DNA of 64,000 bases from Shewanella algae (GTDB lineage Bacteria; Pseudomonadota; Gammaproteobacteria; Enterobacterales; Shewanellaceae), in NCBI RefSeq assembly GCF_009183365.2, contig NZ_CP068230.1, positions 4,059,001 to 4,123,000 of the forward strand, given 5' to 3'. Below, in pieces: positions 1-8,942 of the stretch; position 1 is the stretch's first letter; each line of letters begins with the position of its first letter. Below the pieces are notes generated by a model. The model saw only the letters and a list, made by a program, of their open reading frames with translations, was not told the origin of the DNA and ran no database searches. A program made the translations under genes and the position numbers.

Positions 1-21
1 CAGGAACTGCTGGAGCAATAA
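1..21 (+). CDS. C-terminal end of an upstream gene, probably hemin-binding protein HmuT
   Basis: Six codons (QELLEQ) followed by TAA occupy the left edge, two bases before the hmuU start. The identity is inferred only from position: in heme import operons the periplasmic hemin-binding protein gene normally precedes hmuU and hmuV. The GGAG at 13-16 inside these codons would serve as the ribosome binding site for hmuU, which points to translational coupling. Confidence 0.45.
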   Translation, partial: QELLEQ

Positions 22-23
22 TC

Positions 24-1043
24 ATGGCTGCCGTGCTGCCCATCCACCGCCATCCCTGGCTCTGGCCTGGACTCGCCAGCCTGCTGGTGTTTTCCGCATT
101 GCTCTCGATAGCAACCGGACCTGTGACCATAGGCTTGAGCGATATAATCGACTCTCTGTTTGGCTCAGTCGCCGCCGGGCAGGAAGCCAATGCCCTGATA
201 GTGCAAAATGTCCGTCTGCCGAGAACCTTGCTGGCACTGATTGTCGGCGCCCTGTTGGCACAGTGCGGCGCAGTAATGCAAGGCCTGTTTCGTAACCCTC
301 TGGCTGACCCCGGCATCATAGGTGTGTCCTCGGGCGCGGCGCTGGGAGCCGCCACCTGCATAGTGCTGCTGCCGCATCTTGGCAGCTATGCCGTCCCCCT
401 TGGTGCTTTTCTCTGCGGTCTGGCAACCAGTTTACTGGTTTACCGGCTCGCCACTTCAGGTGGCAGCACCTCAGTGGTGTTACTCTTGCTGGCCGGGGTG
501 GCTATTACCGCCCTGGCCGGTGCCGGAATCGGCATGCTGACTTTCCTTGCCAACGACATGGCACTGCGGGATCTCAGCCTGTGGCAACTGGGGGCCATCG
601 CCGGTGCCAGTTGGCAATCCGTATTTATCTGTCTGCCGGTACTGGCCTTGGTGAGTTGGCAGTTCAACAAACAGGCATTGGCGCTCAACGCCCTGTTGCT
701 GGGCGAATCCGAGGCGCGTCATCTGGGCATAGAGGTAGACAGGCTCAAGCTGAAGTTGATCTTGCTCTGCTCTTTGGGTGTCGGTGTTGCCGTGGCGGCC
801 ACCGGCATCATAGGTTTTATCGGGCTGGTGGTACCGCATCTGGTGCGGCTGCTCAAGGGGCCGGATCATCGCCAACTGCTGCCGCTGAGTGCCATTCTCG
901 GCGCTGTGCTGCTGGCCTTGGCCGACTCAGGGGCCCGCACCTTGATGTCACCGGCCGAGATCCCTGTCGGCCTGATGACGGCTCTGCTCGGCGCTCCCTT
1001 CTTCCTCTATCTGCTGCTGAGTCAGCGACGTAAGCTTTATTGA
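24..1043 (+). CDS. hmuU: Hemin ABC transporter permease HmuU (FecCD family)
   Basis: Inner-membrane permease of the FecCD/BtuC family, 339 residues, the usual length. The sequence shows about ten hydrophobic segments and family motifs: the LPRTLLALIVGALLAQCGA stretch near residues 65-83, FRNPLADPGIIGVSSGA near residue 90, and the cytoplasmic coupling region GIIGFIGLVVPHLVRLL near residue 260. It would move hemin from the periplasmic binding protein into the cytosol, powered by the ATPase encoded immediately downstream. The gene directly follows the end of another coding region and its stop lies 8 nt before the hmuV ATG, so the three form one operon. Hemin rather than ferric-siderophore or cobalamin substrate is inferred from the hmuTUV-like order and the HmuV-like ATPase, so the substrate is less certain than the family. 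Confidence 0.87.
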   Translation: MAAVLPIHRHPWLWPGLASLLVFSALLSIATGPVTIGLSDIIDSLFGSVAAGQEANALIVQNVRLPRTLLALIVGALLAQCGAVMQGLFRNPLADPGIIGVSSGAALGAATCIVLLPHLGSYAVPLGAFLCGLATSLLVYRLATSGGSTSVVLLLLAGVAITALAGAGIGMLTFLANDMALRDLSLWQLGAIAGASWQSVFICLPVLALVSWQFNKQALALNALLLGESEARHLGIEVDRLKLKLILLCSLGVGVAVAATGIIGFIGLVVPHLVRLLKGPDHRQLLPLSAILGAVLLALADSGARTLMSPAEIPVGLMTALLGAPFFLYLLLSQRRKLY

Positions 1044-1051
1044 GGTACTCC

Positions 1052-1894
1052 ATGCCTTCACTCGAATCCGTGACCACGACAACTGCCGCACAGACAGCCA
1101 TGCCATTTGAGTCCACCGCAGTTACTGAGCAAGTACTGGAGCTCAAACATCTACATGCCAGAGTCGACAACAAGCCCTTGCTGACCGATGTCAGTTGCCG
1201 ACTGCAAAGCGGCCAATTTTACGCTCTACTGGGGCCCAATGGCGCCGGCAAGTCCAGTCTGCTAAGGCTGTTGACTCAGGAACTGAAGGCTGATGCCGGG
1301 CGGATAAACTTTCACGGCTCGCCTCTTGGGCAGTGGCCGAAGCAAGCCTTGGCCAGGCATCTGGCCATGTTGCCACAACACTCGAGTCTCAGCTTTCCCT
1401 TCAGCGTTCGTGAAGTGGTAGCCATGGGCCTGTATCCTCTCAGTCTCAGTGCCAGAGATGCCGCCCAACTGGTTGAGCAGCAACTGTGGCGTCTGGATCT
1501 GGCTCACCTGAGTGAGCGCAGCTATCCGGCACTGTCCGGCGGTGAACGCCAGCGGGTTCAGTTGGCCAGGGTTTTGACTCAATTGGCCCAGGCCGAGCAC
1601 TCGCCTGTACTCTTGCTGGATGAACCCACTTCGGCGCTGGATTTGGCCCAGCAACACAGAGTACTGCGGCTCGCCAGAGAGCTGGCTCATGAGCAGGACT
1701 ACACTGTATTGGCCGTGCTGCACGACCTCAACCAGGCCAGTCACTATGCTGATCAGTTACTGGTTATGGACAAAGGAAAACTTCTGGTTCAGGGCGAGCC
1801 CCAACAGGCTTTGACGCCTGAACTGATTTCCAGGGTCTGGCACTATGAACCGGGCACCTTCGCCGACGCGCAGGGGCAGAGACTCTATTTTTGA
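1052..1894 (+). CDS. hmuV: Hemin ABC transporter ATP-binding protein HmuV
   Basis: ATPase subunit of the hemin importer, about 280 residues. Walker A is GPNGAGKSS, the ABC signature is LSGGERQR, Walker B with the catalytic Glu is LLLDEPTSALD, and the H-loop is VLHDLNQASHYADQ. I take ATG 1052 as the start because TGAGG at 1041-1045 sits just upstream. An in-frame TTG at 1040 overlaps the hmuU stop and has no better signal. The first 25 or so residues are a Ser/Thr-rich extension before the ABC domain starts (VLELKHLHAR). The C-terminus (WHYEPGTFADAQGQRLYF) fits HmuV/FecE proteins. Nothing resembling a Fur box lies in the short part of the operon visible here. Confidence 0.9.
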   Translation: MPSLESVTTTTAAQTAMPFESTAVTEQVLELKHLHARVDNKPLLTDVSCRLQSGQFYALLGPNGAGKSSLLRLLTQELKADAGRINFHGSPLGQWPKQALARHLAMLPQHSSLSFPFSVREVVAMGLYPLSLSARDAAQLVEQQLWRLDLAHLSERSYPALSGGERQRVQLARVLTQLAQAEHSPVLLLDEPTSALDLAQQHRVLRLARELAHEQDYTVLAVLHDLNQASHYADQLLVMDKGKLLVQGEPQQALTPELISRVWHYEPGTFADAQGQRLYF

Positions 1895-2064
1895 AGCGTT
1901 CAAAATCTTGCCAATAAAGGCCCTTGCAATATGACCCCTGCCATAAGAGCATTTGACCCCGAACAAGTTCAGCACCGACAAGCGCCTTTGATGTGAAGCC
2001 GTCTGTGGTCAGAACTCCAAGCAGGCAGGTATAATCCTTGCGTCAGTCATCAACCCCATCAGAG

Positions 2065-2406
2065 ATGAACAAGAAGCCAGCGATTTCCAACGAAACCCAA
2101 ACCGAAGCCATGCGCATGGCCAAAGCCACTCAAAAGGCGGGGCAAACCAAGGAGCAAACCCGCCTCATAGCCCAAGGCGTAGAGAAAGGCATTGCCGAGT
2201 ACAAGAAGCAACAAAAGGCCAAGGCCAGAGAAAGAGACAAGGCGCGCAAGCAAGAACTGAGACAGAAAAGCAGGCTCCAGCACGACTCGGATGACGGCGC
2301 GGATGCGGCAGAAATAACGCCATCCCATGCCCCCAAGTGGCTGCTGTGGTTTCCCTGGGTACTGCTTGGCCTTAGCTGGCTTGGGTTTGCTCTCTACCTG
2401 GCTTGA
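2065..2406 (+). CDS. DUF2956-type small membrane-anchored protein
   Basis: A 113-residue protein with a lysine/arginine/glutamine-rich, probably helical N-terminal part (TQTEAMRMAKATQKAGQTKE, then KGIAEYKKQQKAKARERDKA) and one C-terminal hydrophobic segment (WLLWFPWVLLGLSWLGFALY). The KATQKxGQTKEQTxLIAQGxxKGIxEYKKQQK pattern matches what I recall of DUF2956, found in Shewanella, Vibrio and relatives. No function is known to me. ATG 2065 is taken as the start. The frame can be extended upstream to a TTG at 2038, but that adds residues without family resemblance. It stands alone between hmuV and the next gene. Confidence 0.72.
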   Translation: MNKKPAISNETQTEAMRMAKATQKAGQTKEQTRLIAQGVEKGIAEYKKQQKAKARERDKARKQELRQKSRLQHDSDDGADAAEITPSHAPKWLLWFPWVLLGLSWLGFALYLA

Positions 2407-2600
2407 AAAAACTGGTCTTAAAAACCAGACTTGAAAAAGCCGGGCTTGGCCATAAAAATGTAAACAGTGCCAACTCGCGACAGGGCTACTCTGTCGCTGC
2501 GCATAGAAGCGGATTTATTTAGCGAAAATGAGTGGTGAAAGCTATTAAATAAACCTTGGTCGCACCCGCGATTTTGCGACTCACCCTTTAGGAAGACTCG

Positions 2601-3599
2601 ATGAAAACCACTACTCTCTCGGCCGGCATGGCTTTGTTGTGTAGCTTACTGCTTTGCAACTCAGCAATGGCCTATGATCCCAAACCCGGACACCTGCGCC
2701 TCACCGAACTCAGCTATCAGAAACTGGCGCAATGCCGCGGTGAAGTAGTCAACCCTGCCAGGTTACAGCGACTGCAGGACGGCAACCTGGCCATGGATGA
2801 AGGCGCCGCCAAACTGCCCTCTTCCCTGTATGACAATCCCTGGAGTGATCAACTGTTTCCGGCCTATCGCCGCGTTGGCAACTGGCACTTTTATCATCCG
2901 GATAAAACGGACAAAGAGACAGTGCAGCCCGGACTTGTCAATATGTCACAGCAACGCCTGTGGGCCAGGGCGCAACTTGGGTTAACCCTGGCCAATGAAT
3001 CGGCCCAGCGGGATTACTTTGTCGGTGCCCTGCTGCATCTGTTGCAGGATGTCAGCGTGCCCGCCCATGTCACCCCCGTCTATCACGGGCCGTCCCTTGT
3101 TGGCCTGTTTCCGCTGTTCACAACCAAGCTTACCCACTATCTCAAGGGGGAGCGCAGAGCCAAGTTCTATGGCATCAAGGATCCGATAGATTCATCGCCG
3201 GTTACTATAGAGCTGGAGGAATTACCATGCCCGACAACCGACTCAAGGCTGAATTATGATGCCATTCGTGAGCTACTGGCACGGCAAACCCTGGCGGCCA
3301 TGGCCGAGCCCATTCCCAACTGCGGGAACAATCATTGGCAACTGTTTTGGAACAAAGAACTACCCCACAACTATTTCAAAGGCTATAACCTGGAGTTACC
3401 GCCATTTGGCAGCAATGGTGATCTAGTAGTGGGAATGCAGACGCAGTGCGAGTTTAAGGCTAAAGGCAATCAACTGCAGGATCAGCGTTACTATGAATTT
3501 ATCCAGCAGCGCCACATCCAGGCGGTTCTGGCCGGTATGCTGCTGTTACAACAGGCGGATTCAACTGTCGGCGAACAGCAGGGCGCGGATCTGCTCTAG
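2601..3599 (+). CDS. Putative secreted zinc-dependent phospholipase C / P1-nuclease-like protein
   Basis: A 332-residue protein with a Sec signal peptide (hydrophobic core AGMALLCSLLLCNSAMA, cleavage after residue 24 or so). The mature part contains GALLHLLQDVSVPAHVTPVY near residues 145-165. The HLLQDxxxPAHV motif is the zinc-coordinating signature of the phospholipase C / S1-P1 nuclease fold, in which His and Asp side chains bind three Zn ions. Other His residues (NWHFYHPD, LTHYL) could complete the sites. The exact substrate cannot be read from the sequence. A Shine-Dalgarno AGGAAG precedes the ATG (2591-2596). Its last 39 nt overlap the convergent gene that ends at 3561. Confidence 0.65.
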   Translation: MKTTTLSAGMALLCSLLLCNSAMAYDPKPGHLRLTELSYQKLAQCRGEVVNPARLQRLQDGNLAMDEGAAKLPSSLYDNPWSDQLFPAYRRVGNWHFYHPDKTDKETVQPGLVNMSQQRLWARAQLGLTLANESAQRDYFVGALLHLLQDVSVPAHVTPVYHGPSLVGLFPLFTTKLTHYLKGERRAKFYGIKDPIDSSPVTIELEELPCPTTDSRLNYDAIRELLARQTLAAMAEPIPNCGNNHWQLFWNKELPHNYFKGYNLELPPFGSNGDLVVGMQTQCEFKAKGNQLQDQRYYEFIQQRHIQAVLAGMLLLQQADSTVGEQQGADLL

Positions 3600-3866
3600 G
3601 TGAGTGCCGACCCAGGCGCTGTTAATCGGGCCCCAGGTGCGGATGTGGTAGTGCCCTGAGTTATTCCGGCGGCCATCCTGGATAAAGTCCACCTGAATAC
3701 CTATATCGCCGAAGGCGGCAATGGCGTCCTGTAAGGTGCGGCGCGGCATACCGGTTTCCTTCTGTAAGGACAACAGGTTATGTTGGGTATCGTCTATCAG
3801 ATGGGCCAGATAGAGCTTACGCAGAAAGGCGGTTTGCTGTTTGGATACCTTATCGGCTTGGAACAT
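3561..3866 (-). CDS. Small winged-helix DNA-binding-like protein
   Basis: A protein of about 101 residues. The segment LSLQKETGMPRRTLQDAIAAF reads as a helix-turn-helix, followed by a probable wing (IGIQVDFIQDGRRNNSGHYH). The C-terminal NSAWVGTHLEQIRALL is likely a helix. Small helix-turn-helix proteins of this layout occur in Shewanella and Vibrio and are of unknown target. I choose the second Met (3866) because AGGA lies 8 nt before it and only 2 nt before the first ATG at 3872. Its 3' end overlaps the 3' end of the convergent phospholipase-like gene by 39 nt. Confidence 0.6.
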   Translation of the reverse strand: MFQADKVSKQQTAFLRKLYLAHLIDDTQHNLLSLQKETGMPRRTLQDAIAAFGDIGIQVDFIQDGRRNNSGHYHIRTWGPINSAWVGTHLEQIRALLFADS

Positions 3867-4091
3867 ACTCATCGTCCTGATGGTTTACAGCCAGTAACGG
3901 CGCGTTTGGGAGGCAAGCGCCACACGGGCAACAAAGTCTTGCTACCAAACTACTTGATATCCAGTTGTTAACACAAGTGCAATCGCTCAGGATCCGGAAC
4001 TGCATCAAGTCTCTGCCATCCAAGCTAGCGGCTTGAAGCGACAAACTCTCTATTGCTATAGTCAGGTCAATGCCTCAAGGACTCAAAGCAC

Positions 4092-4640
4092 ATGGATACC
4101 CGCTCGCCCCACTCACCCCTGCCTCAGCAGCAGTGGTTGGGCTTTGACAGCCAACCCTTGACCCCTTTGTCTCCCCGCTACCGCCAACAATTGCTGTGGC
4201 AAAACCTGCTGCTGATGGTGCTGGTCATACTGCTGCTAGTGCCTGCGTTACTGCTCAGCGCCAAGCTGAGTGGTCTTGGAGTCATCATCTCGGTCACGCT
4301 GGCACTGCTGCTTTTGGGATTCAAGACCTGGCTCAATCAAAAACAAGCCGAAGCCACGGCTTATGGCGTTTGTGAATATGGCATTTTGCTGCGTGAAGGG
4401 CTTTGGTGGCAGAGCCATACCGCCATGCCGGCCAGCAGGCTGCAACATGTGAGCCTGTCTCAGGGGCCATTGCAGCGCCATTTTGGGCTGACAAGTTTGC
4501 GCTGCTACAGTGCCGGCAGTTCAGCGGCCGAGGTCAGCCTGCCCGGGCTGGATATTGAAGTAGCCGAAGCGCTGCGCCAACATCTGTTGTCTCTGGCGGG
4601 GAAGGATGGCGGTGAAACCTCGATGGAGACGCCGAATTGA
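4092..4640 (+). CDS. Membrane protein with bacterial PH domain (YdbS-like)
   Basis: A 182-residue protein. After a soluble N-terminus of about 35 residues come two closely spaced membrane helices (LLLMVLVILLLVPALLLS and GVIISVTLALLLLGFKTWL). A bPH2-type domain follows: YGVCEYGILLREGLWWQSHT, then MPASRLQHVSLSQGPLQRHF. The Q-H/N-V-x-L-x-Q-G/P-L-x-R-x-F/L pattern is typical of the YdbS/YdbT family. It overlaps the next gene by 4 nt (TTGA), so the two are translationally coupled and their products probably act together in the inner membrane. The function of these PH pairs is not established. Confidence 0.8.
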   Translation: MDTRSPHSPLPQQQWLGFDSQPLTPLSPRYRQQLLWQNLLLMVLVILLLVPALLLSAKLSGLGVIISVTLALLLLGFKTWLNQKQAEATAYGVCEYGILLREGLWWQSHTAMPASRLQHVSLSQGPLQRHFGLTSLRCYSAGSSAAEVSLPGLDIEVAEALRQHLLSLAGKDGGETSMETPN

Positions 4641-6124
4641 GCCAGGTGCAGCAAGCCAACTGGCACTCGCTCTCACCCTGGGCGATCATCAGTTTCAGCC
4701 TCACCAGCCTGAAACACTTCCTCAGCAACGGCTATGCCCTGGTGCCTATCCTCTATACCGGCTGGCAGCAGGGATTTGACTCCGTCTGGCTGCCACTGGC
4801 ACTGGCATTGACCCTGATAGTGATTTTTGCCCATGGGCTGTTGAGCTGGCGCAAATTCCGTTATCGCTTGACTCGAGGACAACTCGAGGTCCACAGCGGT
4901 GCCCTGTTCAAGCGCAAAGTCGAGCTGCCGATAGACAGAATTCAGAATGTGCGTCTGGAACAGCCTTTTTACTTCAAGCCGTTGCGACTGGGTAACTTGA
5001 TAGTGGAAACTGCGGGTTCGGCCAAGGATGAAGCCTGCTTAAGCGCAGTCACCCAAGCTCAGGCCGAGTCACTGAGGCGGCAATTGATGAAACGGGCCGA
5101 TACAGACGAAAGCGCCCCCACCTCAGCACCGCCAAACTCCCGCTTATTGGTGAAGAAGTCCCTGGCAGAGCTGACACTCTTTGGCCTGTATCAGAATAAT
5201 TTTGTTTGGTTTGCCATTATCGCAGGTCCGGTACTCAGCCAGCTCGAAGGCAGTCAACTGATGGAGCTGGGGCTGACACAAGTCTTCGACTGGCATCAGC
5301 AGCAGCTCAGTGGCAACCTGCTGCTGGAGCTGGGGTTCCTTGTCTGCCTTCTGCTCCTTGGCTATCTAGTGTTTTCCTTGATCTCAATAGTCGCGGCACT
5401 GCTGAAATATGCCCCCTATCGCCTGACTCAGGAACAGGAAACATTACAGCGTAGCGGCGGCCTGCTGTCCCACCAGCAAGACATACTCAAGCAGCACAGA
5501 ATTCAACTTATCAGTTTGCAGCAGCCGTTGCTGGCCCGTTGGCTGAAACGCTGGACTCTGAGCTTCAAGCAGGTAAAAGGCAATGAGGTGGAAGGTGGTA
5601 GCAACAATCACATGTTGGTGCCATCGCTCGGTAGAGGCGAAGTGCATCGCCTGTTAAAAAGGCTCAACCAAAGAAGCAGCAAGGCCGACCGTATTCCGAA
5701 TCGTTGGCACCCCATTCACCCGAGCTGGTTTTACTATAGGGCGCTGTGGTGCTTAACGCCGGCGCCGCTGACATGGGCATTTACCGGCCCTGCAGCAGAG
5801 ACCTGGTTGCTGTTGCTGGCCGGAGTGTTGGCTGTCCTGGCGCTTTATCTGCGCTATCGTCAATGGGGTTTTTGGCGGGTTGAAAACGATCTCTGGATCC
5901 ACAAGGGACTCCTAGGCCACAGTTGGCAGTTGGTGTCGCTGAGCAAGGTGCAACATCTGCAGCTAATCCAAAGCCGGGGGCAAAAACGCCGAGGCCTCGC
6001 GAGCCTCAAACTTGGGCTGGCCAGCGGCGAACTGACACTGCCTGCCATTCCGCTGGCCAAGGCGCAGGATATCGCGGCGCAAACCCTTGGGCTTATTGCC
6101 CATGATCACAGCAACTGGATTTAA
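4637..6124 (+). CDS. Large membrane protein with repeated bacterial PH domains (YdbT-like)
   Basis: A 495-residue inner-membrane protein with several pairs of hydrophobic segments, each followed by a bPH2-like module. Module 1 is around FRYRLTRGQLEVHSGALF and PIDRIQNVRLEQPFYFKPL. Module 2 is around APYRLTQEQETLQRSGGLL and HRIQLISLQQPLLARWL. Module 3 is around LWIHKGLLGHSWQLVSLSKV and LQLIQSRGQKRRGLASLKL. The start is taken as TTG 4637, overlapping the stop of the preceding PH gene. A TTG start fits a coupled gene, and the sequence resembles the family from the first residues on. Homologues (YdbT) are encoded next to YdbS-like proteins across bacteria, with no settled biochemical role. Confidence 0.82.
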   Translation: MSQVQQANWHSLSPWAIISFSLTSLKHFLSNGYALVPILYTGWQQGFDSVWLPLALALTLIVIFAHGLLSWRKFRYRLTRGQLEVHSGALFKRKVELPIDRIQNVRLEQPFYFKPLRLGNLIVETAGSAKDEACLSAVTQAQAESLRRQLMKRADTDESAPTSAPPNSRLLVKKSLAELTLFGLYQNNFVWFAIIAGPVLSQLEGSQLMELGLTQVFDWHQQQLSGNLLLELGFLVCLLLLGYLVFSLISIVAALLKYAPYRLTQEQETLQRSGGLLSHQQDILKQHRIQLISLQQPLLARWLKRWTLSFKQVKGNEVEGGSNNHMLVPSLGRGEVHRLLKRLNQRSSKADRIPNRWHPIHPSWFYYRALWCLTPAPLTWAFTGPAAETWLLLLAGVLAVLALYLRYRQWGFWRVENDLWIHKGLLGHSWQLVSLSKVQHLQLIQSRGQKRRGLASLKLGLASGELTLPAIPLAKAQDIAAQTLGLIAHDHSNWI

Positions 6125-6149
6125 TCCCATTCAAATAGAAGGAATTGCC

Positions 6150-6713
6150 ATGTCAGTTCAAACCACTTCCGAGTACAAGCCACAACAGATAATCCATTTT
6201 TGGTTTGAAGAGATAAGCCCCAAGACCTGGTGGGTCAAAGATCCTGAGTTTGACAACACAATTGAGCGTCGTTTCGGTGCCTTGCTACATGCGGCCCGTC
6301 AGGGCGAGTTATGGCATTGGCGACAAACGCCACAAGGGCGCCTGGCGGAAATTTTGCTGCTGGATCAGTTCTCACGCAACATTCACCGCGACACTCCCGA
6401 TGCCTTCAGTGCCGATCCCATGGCATTGGCTCTGGCGCAGGAGGCTATCAGCATAGGCGCCGACAAACAGCTGCAAGCCCCTATGCTGGCATTTCTTTAT
6501 ATGCCCTTTATGCACAGCGAGTCGGCAGTTATTCATCAGCAGGCACAGAAACTGTTCGCCTCGGAACAAACCAGGGACAACTATGACTTTGAGTTGAGAC
6601 ACAAGGCGATTATTGACAGGTTTGGCCGTTATCCCCATCGCAATGCCATATTGGGACGGCAGTCGACCGCCGAGGAGCTGGCCTTTCTCGAGCAGCCCGG
6701 CTCCTCGTTCTAG
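6150..6713 (+). CDS. DUF924 family protein
   Basis: A 187-residue soluble protein. Family hallmarks are HFWFEEISPKTWWVKDPEFD near the N-terminus, LAEILLLDQFSRNIHRDTPD near residue 75, MLAFLYMPFMHSE near residue 125, and RFGRYPHRNAILGRQSTAEE near the C-terminus. DUF924 proteins have an all-helical, TPR-like fold and no agreed function. ATG 6150 is chosen because AGAAGGAA at 6137-6144 sits 5 nt upstream. The open frame runs back to 6087 inside the previous gene, but that extension lacks family similarity. It is probably cotranscribed with the PH-domain genes, the gap being 25 nt. Confidence 0.87.
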   Translation: MSVQTTSEYKPQQIIHFWFEEISPKTWWVKDPEFDNTIERRFGALLHAARQGELWHWRQTPQGRLAEILLLDQFSRNIHRDTPDAFSADPMALALAQEAISIGADKQLQAPMLAFLYMPFMHSESAVIHQQAQKLFASEQTRDNYDFELRHKAIIDRFGRYPHRNAILGRQSTAEELAFLEQPGSSF

Positions 6714-6738
6714 TACTCATTCAAGCCGCATCGACTTG

Positions 6739-7170
6739 TTACTTCACCACCAACACGGGGCAGCGAGCCTTGTTGGCCACGGCCTCGGCCACATTGGTAC
6801 TGAGAAAATGGGCCAGGCCACTGCGACCGTGGCTGGCAATCACTATCATACCGACATCGGCAGACTCGGCTTCGGCCAAGATCTCCTCAACTGCGTCACC
6901 GCGGCGAATGACAGTTTCAATTTTCAGCGGACTGTTCAGCTTGGCCAGCAACTCATGCATCTTCTCGGCGGCGGCCTTCTCCATGGTTTGCGCCAACTCT
7001 TCCGGAGTGATGATCAACAACTGATAGTTTTCATCACCTATGGGCTGATCCACTACGTGCAAAATACGCAGCCCAACATGATAAAGGTTGGCCATTTCAA
7101 TGGCATATCTCAATGCATTGGCAGCTGTATCACTGAAATCAGTGGGCCAGAGGATATCTTTGTTACGCAT
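6739..7170 (-). CDS. Universal stress protein UspA family
   Basis: A single-domain Usp of 143 residues. It shows the N-terminal ILWPTDFSDTAANAL with the conserved Asp of the nucleotide-binding site, the middle strand LRILHVVD, and the C-terminal ATP-loop-like VIASHGRSGLAHFLSTNVAE followed by CPVLVV. The second glycine of the strict G-x2-G-x9-G(S/T) motif is kept, but the motif's last glycine is replaced (STN instead of GS). ATP binding may therefore be weak or absent. AGGAGG lies 7 nt upstream of the ATG. The gene is monocistronic and convergent with the DUF924 gene. Confidence 0.87.
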   Translation of the reverse strand: MRNKDILWPTDFSDTAANALRYAIEMANLYHVGLRILHVVDQPIGDENYQLLIITPEELAQTMEKAAAEKMHELLAKLNSPLKIETVIRRGDAVEEILAEAESADVGMIVIASHGRSGLAHFLSTNVAEAVANKARCPVLVVK

Positions 7171-7259
7171 AGTGACCTCCTTGACACGACAGGCATCGAC
7201 TGATGAGATACCTGTCGAATAATATCAACAAGTTATATTGCAATATTTTGAAGCACCCT

Positions 7260-8504
7260 ATGAATACTTTACTCCATTTACCCGCGGCAGTAAGCCTATT
7301 GGTGATTATTTTTACCCCAGTTTACGCCGAGGATGCCGCCAGCCTGGTAGAGCGTGCCAAGGCGCTGCAACAAGCCGGACAGAGCCAGCAGGCCAAGCCG
7401 CTCTATGAGCAGGCTGCGGCCCTTGGCAGCAGCGAAGCCCACTTCATGCTGAGCTACAGTTATTCCTTACCTTTGGCCGAAGACATAGCGCATTTAAACC
7501 AGGCAGCAAGGGCCGGTCACCCCAAGGCATTCTATTACCTGACAGATCGCCTGTTGACCCGCGGCGGCACAGAAAACAGTGCCGATCCTGTCAGGCTGGG
7601 CGAGGTGTTAAAACAGTATCAAAGTCATCATCCGGACTTTAACTTCGACTATCAAACCACACTGGATGCCTGCATCTATGCCGGCAAGCCCGATTTCAAC
7701 CGGCTTAATGCTCTGAGCGCTCCCTTAGAGGAAGGTTATAGCTATCGTTTGTGGCAACAGGCAGAAAACCTCTCAAAACTGCAAGATGGCAACAATTATG
7801 ATCGCCAGGTGCTGCAGCTCATCTGTTATGGCGCCGAGGTACCGGCCGAGCTGGATATAGCCGTCAAAGACAGGCTCAAACTCGACCATGGTGCCAAACA
7901 GACCACTGAATTTGATCTCTGCAACGCTATTACCAGTGGTATGGGAATGGGCTTTTGCGCCTCACGGGAAGAGCAGCGACTGGAGCAACTGCGCCTCGCC
8001 AAACAAGAAGGGATCAACCAAAGCATCAAGCAACGCCTGGGGCAAGCGCCGCTTAAATTACTCGAGCCGGCCAACCGCGCATTCGAGCTGTGGCTGCAAG
8101 CGAAAACCTCAAGGGAGGAAGGCCATGGCGGCAGCGGGCGCAGCGCCTTTATTATCGGGTCCCAGAGCGAGCAGCGGCAAAACTATCTGGCACGTTTGGA
8201 AATGCTCAGTAAGGGAGAGCAAGTGGTGAGCACTTTCCCTGACTTTGCCGGCGCCGACAAAGAGCTCAACCGGGTGTACCGCGCCTTGATGAAGAAACTG
8301 CGCCCTGCGGATGACCCCGAGCTTTATATGTTTGAAGTCACCAAAGAAGACCTTCGCGCGGTGCAGAGGTTGTGGCTTAAATACCGCGACAGCAATGCAC
8401 GCCTATTTGCCGCGCTCCAGGAATCCACCACTGAGCAAGAGTGGCAAGCACTCTTGACTCAGGAGCGTAGCGAGCAGCTCAAAACCCTGTTGGAATGGCA
8501 ATAA
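7260..8504 (+). CDS. Secreted Sel1/TPR-like repeat protein
   Basis: About 414 residues from ATG 7260. This start gives a clean signal peptide (MNTLLHLPAAVSLLVIIFTP, then VYAED). A further upstream ATG at 7203 would bury the signal sequence behind 19 hydrophilic residues. Residues about 25-110 contain Sel1/TPR-like helical repeats (AGQSQQAKPLYEQAAALGSS, then HLNQAARAGHPKAFYYLTD). The C-terminal two thirds are helical, charged and unrecognised. It is probably periplasmic. The promoter region is shared with the divergent universal stress gene (7171-7259), but that does not establish a link in function. Confidence 0.6.
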   Translation: MNTLLHLPAAVSLLVIIFTPVYAEDAASLVERAKALQQAGQSQQAKPLYEQAAALGSSEAHFMLSYSYSLPLAEDIAHLNQAARAGHPKAFYYLTDRLLTRGGTENSADPVRLGEVLKQYQSHHPDFNFDYQTTLDACIYAGKPDFNRLNALSAPLEEGYSYRLWQQAENLSKLQDGNNYDRQVLQLICYGAEVPAELDIAVKDRLKLDHGAKQTTEFDLCNAITSGMGMGFCASREEQRLEQLRLAKQEGINQSIKQRLGQAPLKLLEPANRAFELWLQAKTSREEGHGGSGRSAFIIGSQSEQRQNYLARLEMLSKGEQVVSTFPDFAGADKELNRVYRALMKKLRPADDPELYMFEVTKEDLRAVQRLWLKYRDSNARLFAALQESTTEQEWQALLTQERSEQLKTLLEWQ

Positions 8505-8537
8505 AAAAACGCCCGCACCTCCTCACAGGTCGCGGGC
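8503..8537 (-). terminator. Rho-independent terminator
   Basis: A hairpin with arms GCCCGC-ACCT / AGGT-c-GCGGGC spans 8511-8537. On the minus strand it is followed by seven T (the A-run 8503-8509), a strong terminator for the SpoIIAA-like gene. On the plus strand the tail is only ATTTC, so it would serve the Sel1-like gene less well. Confidence 0.8.
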
Positions 8538-8555
8538 ATTTCATGGCAAGGCGGT

Positions 8556-8942
8556 TTAGTCTTTCAGCCAGTCGATGGCATCGAGGCGATCAACAAAGAA
8601 CTTCATGTCCCCTGGCGTAAACCAGTCGGCCATCTTGGTCATCCATTCCTGCAAACTGGTATTGCCTATGATGGCAATCTTCTCGAAATGGCGCCCATGC
8701 TTGATCCCCAACTTGAGATCGTCCCACATGGCTCTGGCTTCCCAACCATCCATTTCGGTGACATCCAGCAGAGCGTAAATATCCGGATCCTTCACACCGG
8801 CTATCGCCGACTCCAGCATAGGCACCATGTATTCATAGTCTTCGTGGGTCAGTTTTCCCACGGCTTTCATGGTGACAAAGAAATCGTCATCACCATAACG
8901 CTCAATTCCGATTGAAATACCATGCATGTTCAAGCTCATCAT
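8556..8942 (-). CDS. SpoIIAA-like (STAS/CRAL-TRIO-like fold) protein
   Basis: A protein of about 128 residues resembling the SpoIIAA-like family: GISIGIERYGDDDFFVTMKA at the N-terminus, then DIYALLDVTEMDGWEARAMW in the middle and HFEKIAIIGNTSLQEWMTKM followed by FFVDRLDAIDWL. The members I know are small soluble proteins without an assigned reaction. The start is one of two adjacent ATGs (8942 or 8939) behind an AAGGAAT box, and I chose the first. A preceding in-frame TTG at 8945 is too close to the ribosome binding site. Monocistronic, with a strong terminator just downstream. Confidence 0.75.
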   Translation of the reverse strand: MMSLNMHGISIGIERYGDDDFFVTMKAVGKLTHEDYEYMVPMLESAIAGVKDPDIYALLDVTEMDGWEARAMWDDLKLGIKHGRHFEKIAIIGNTSLQEWMTKMADWFTPGDMKFFVDRLDAIDWLKD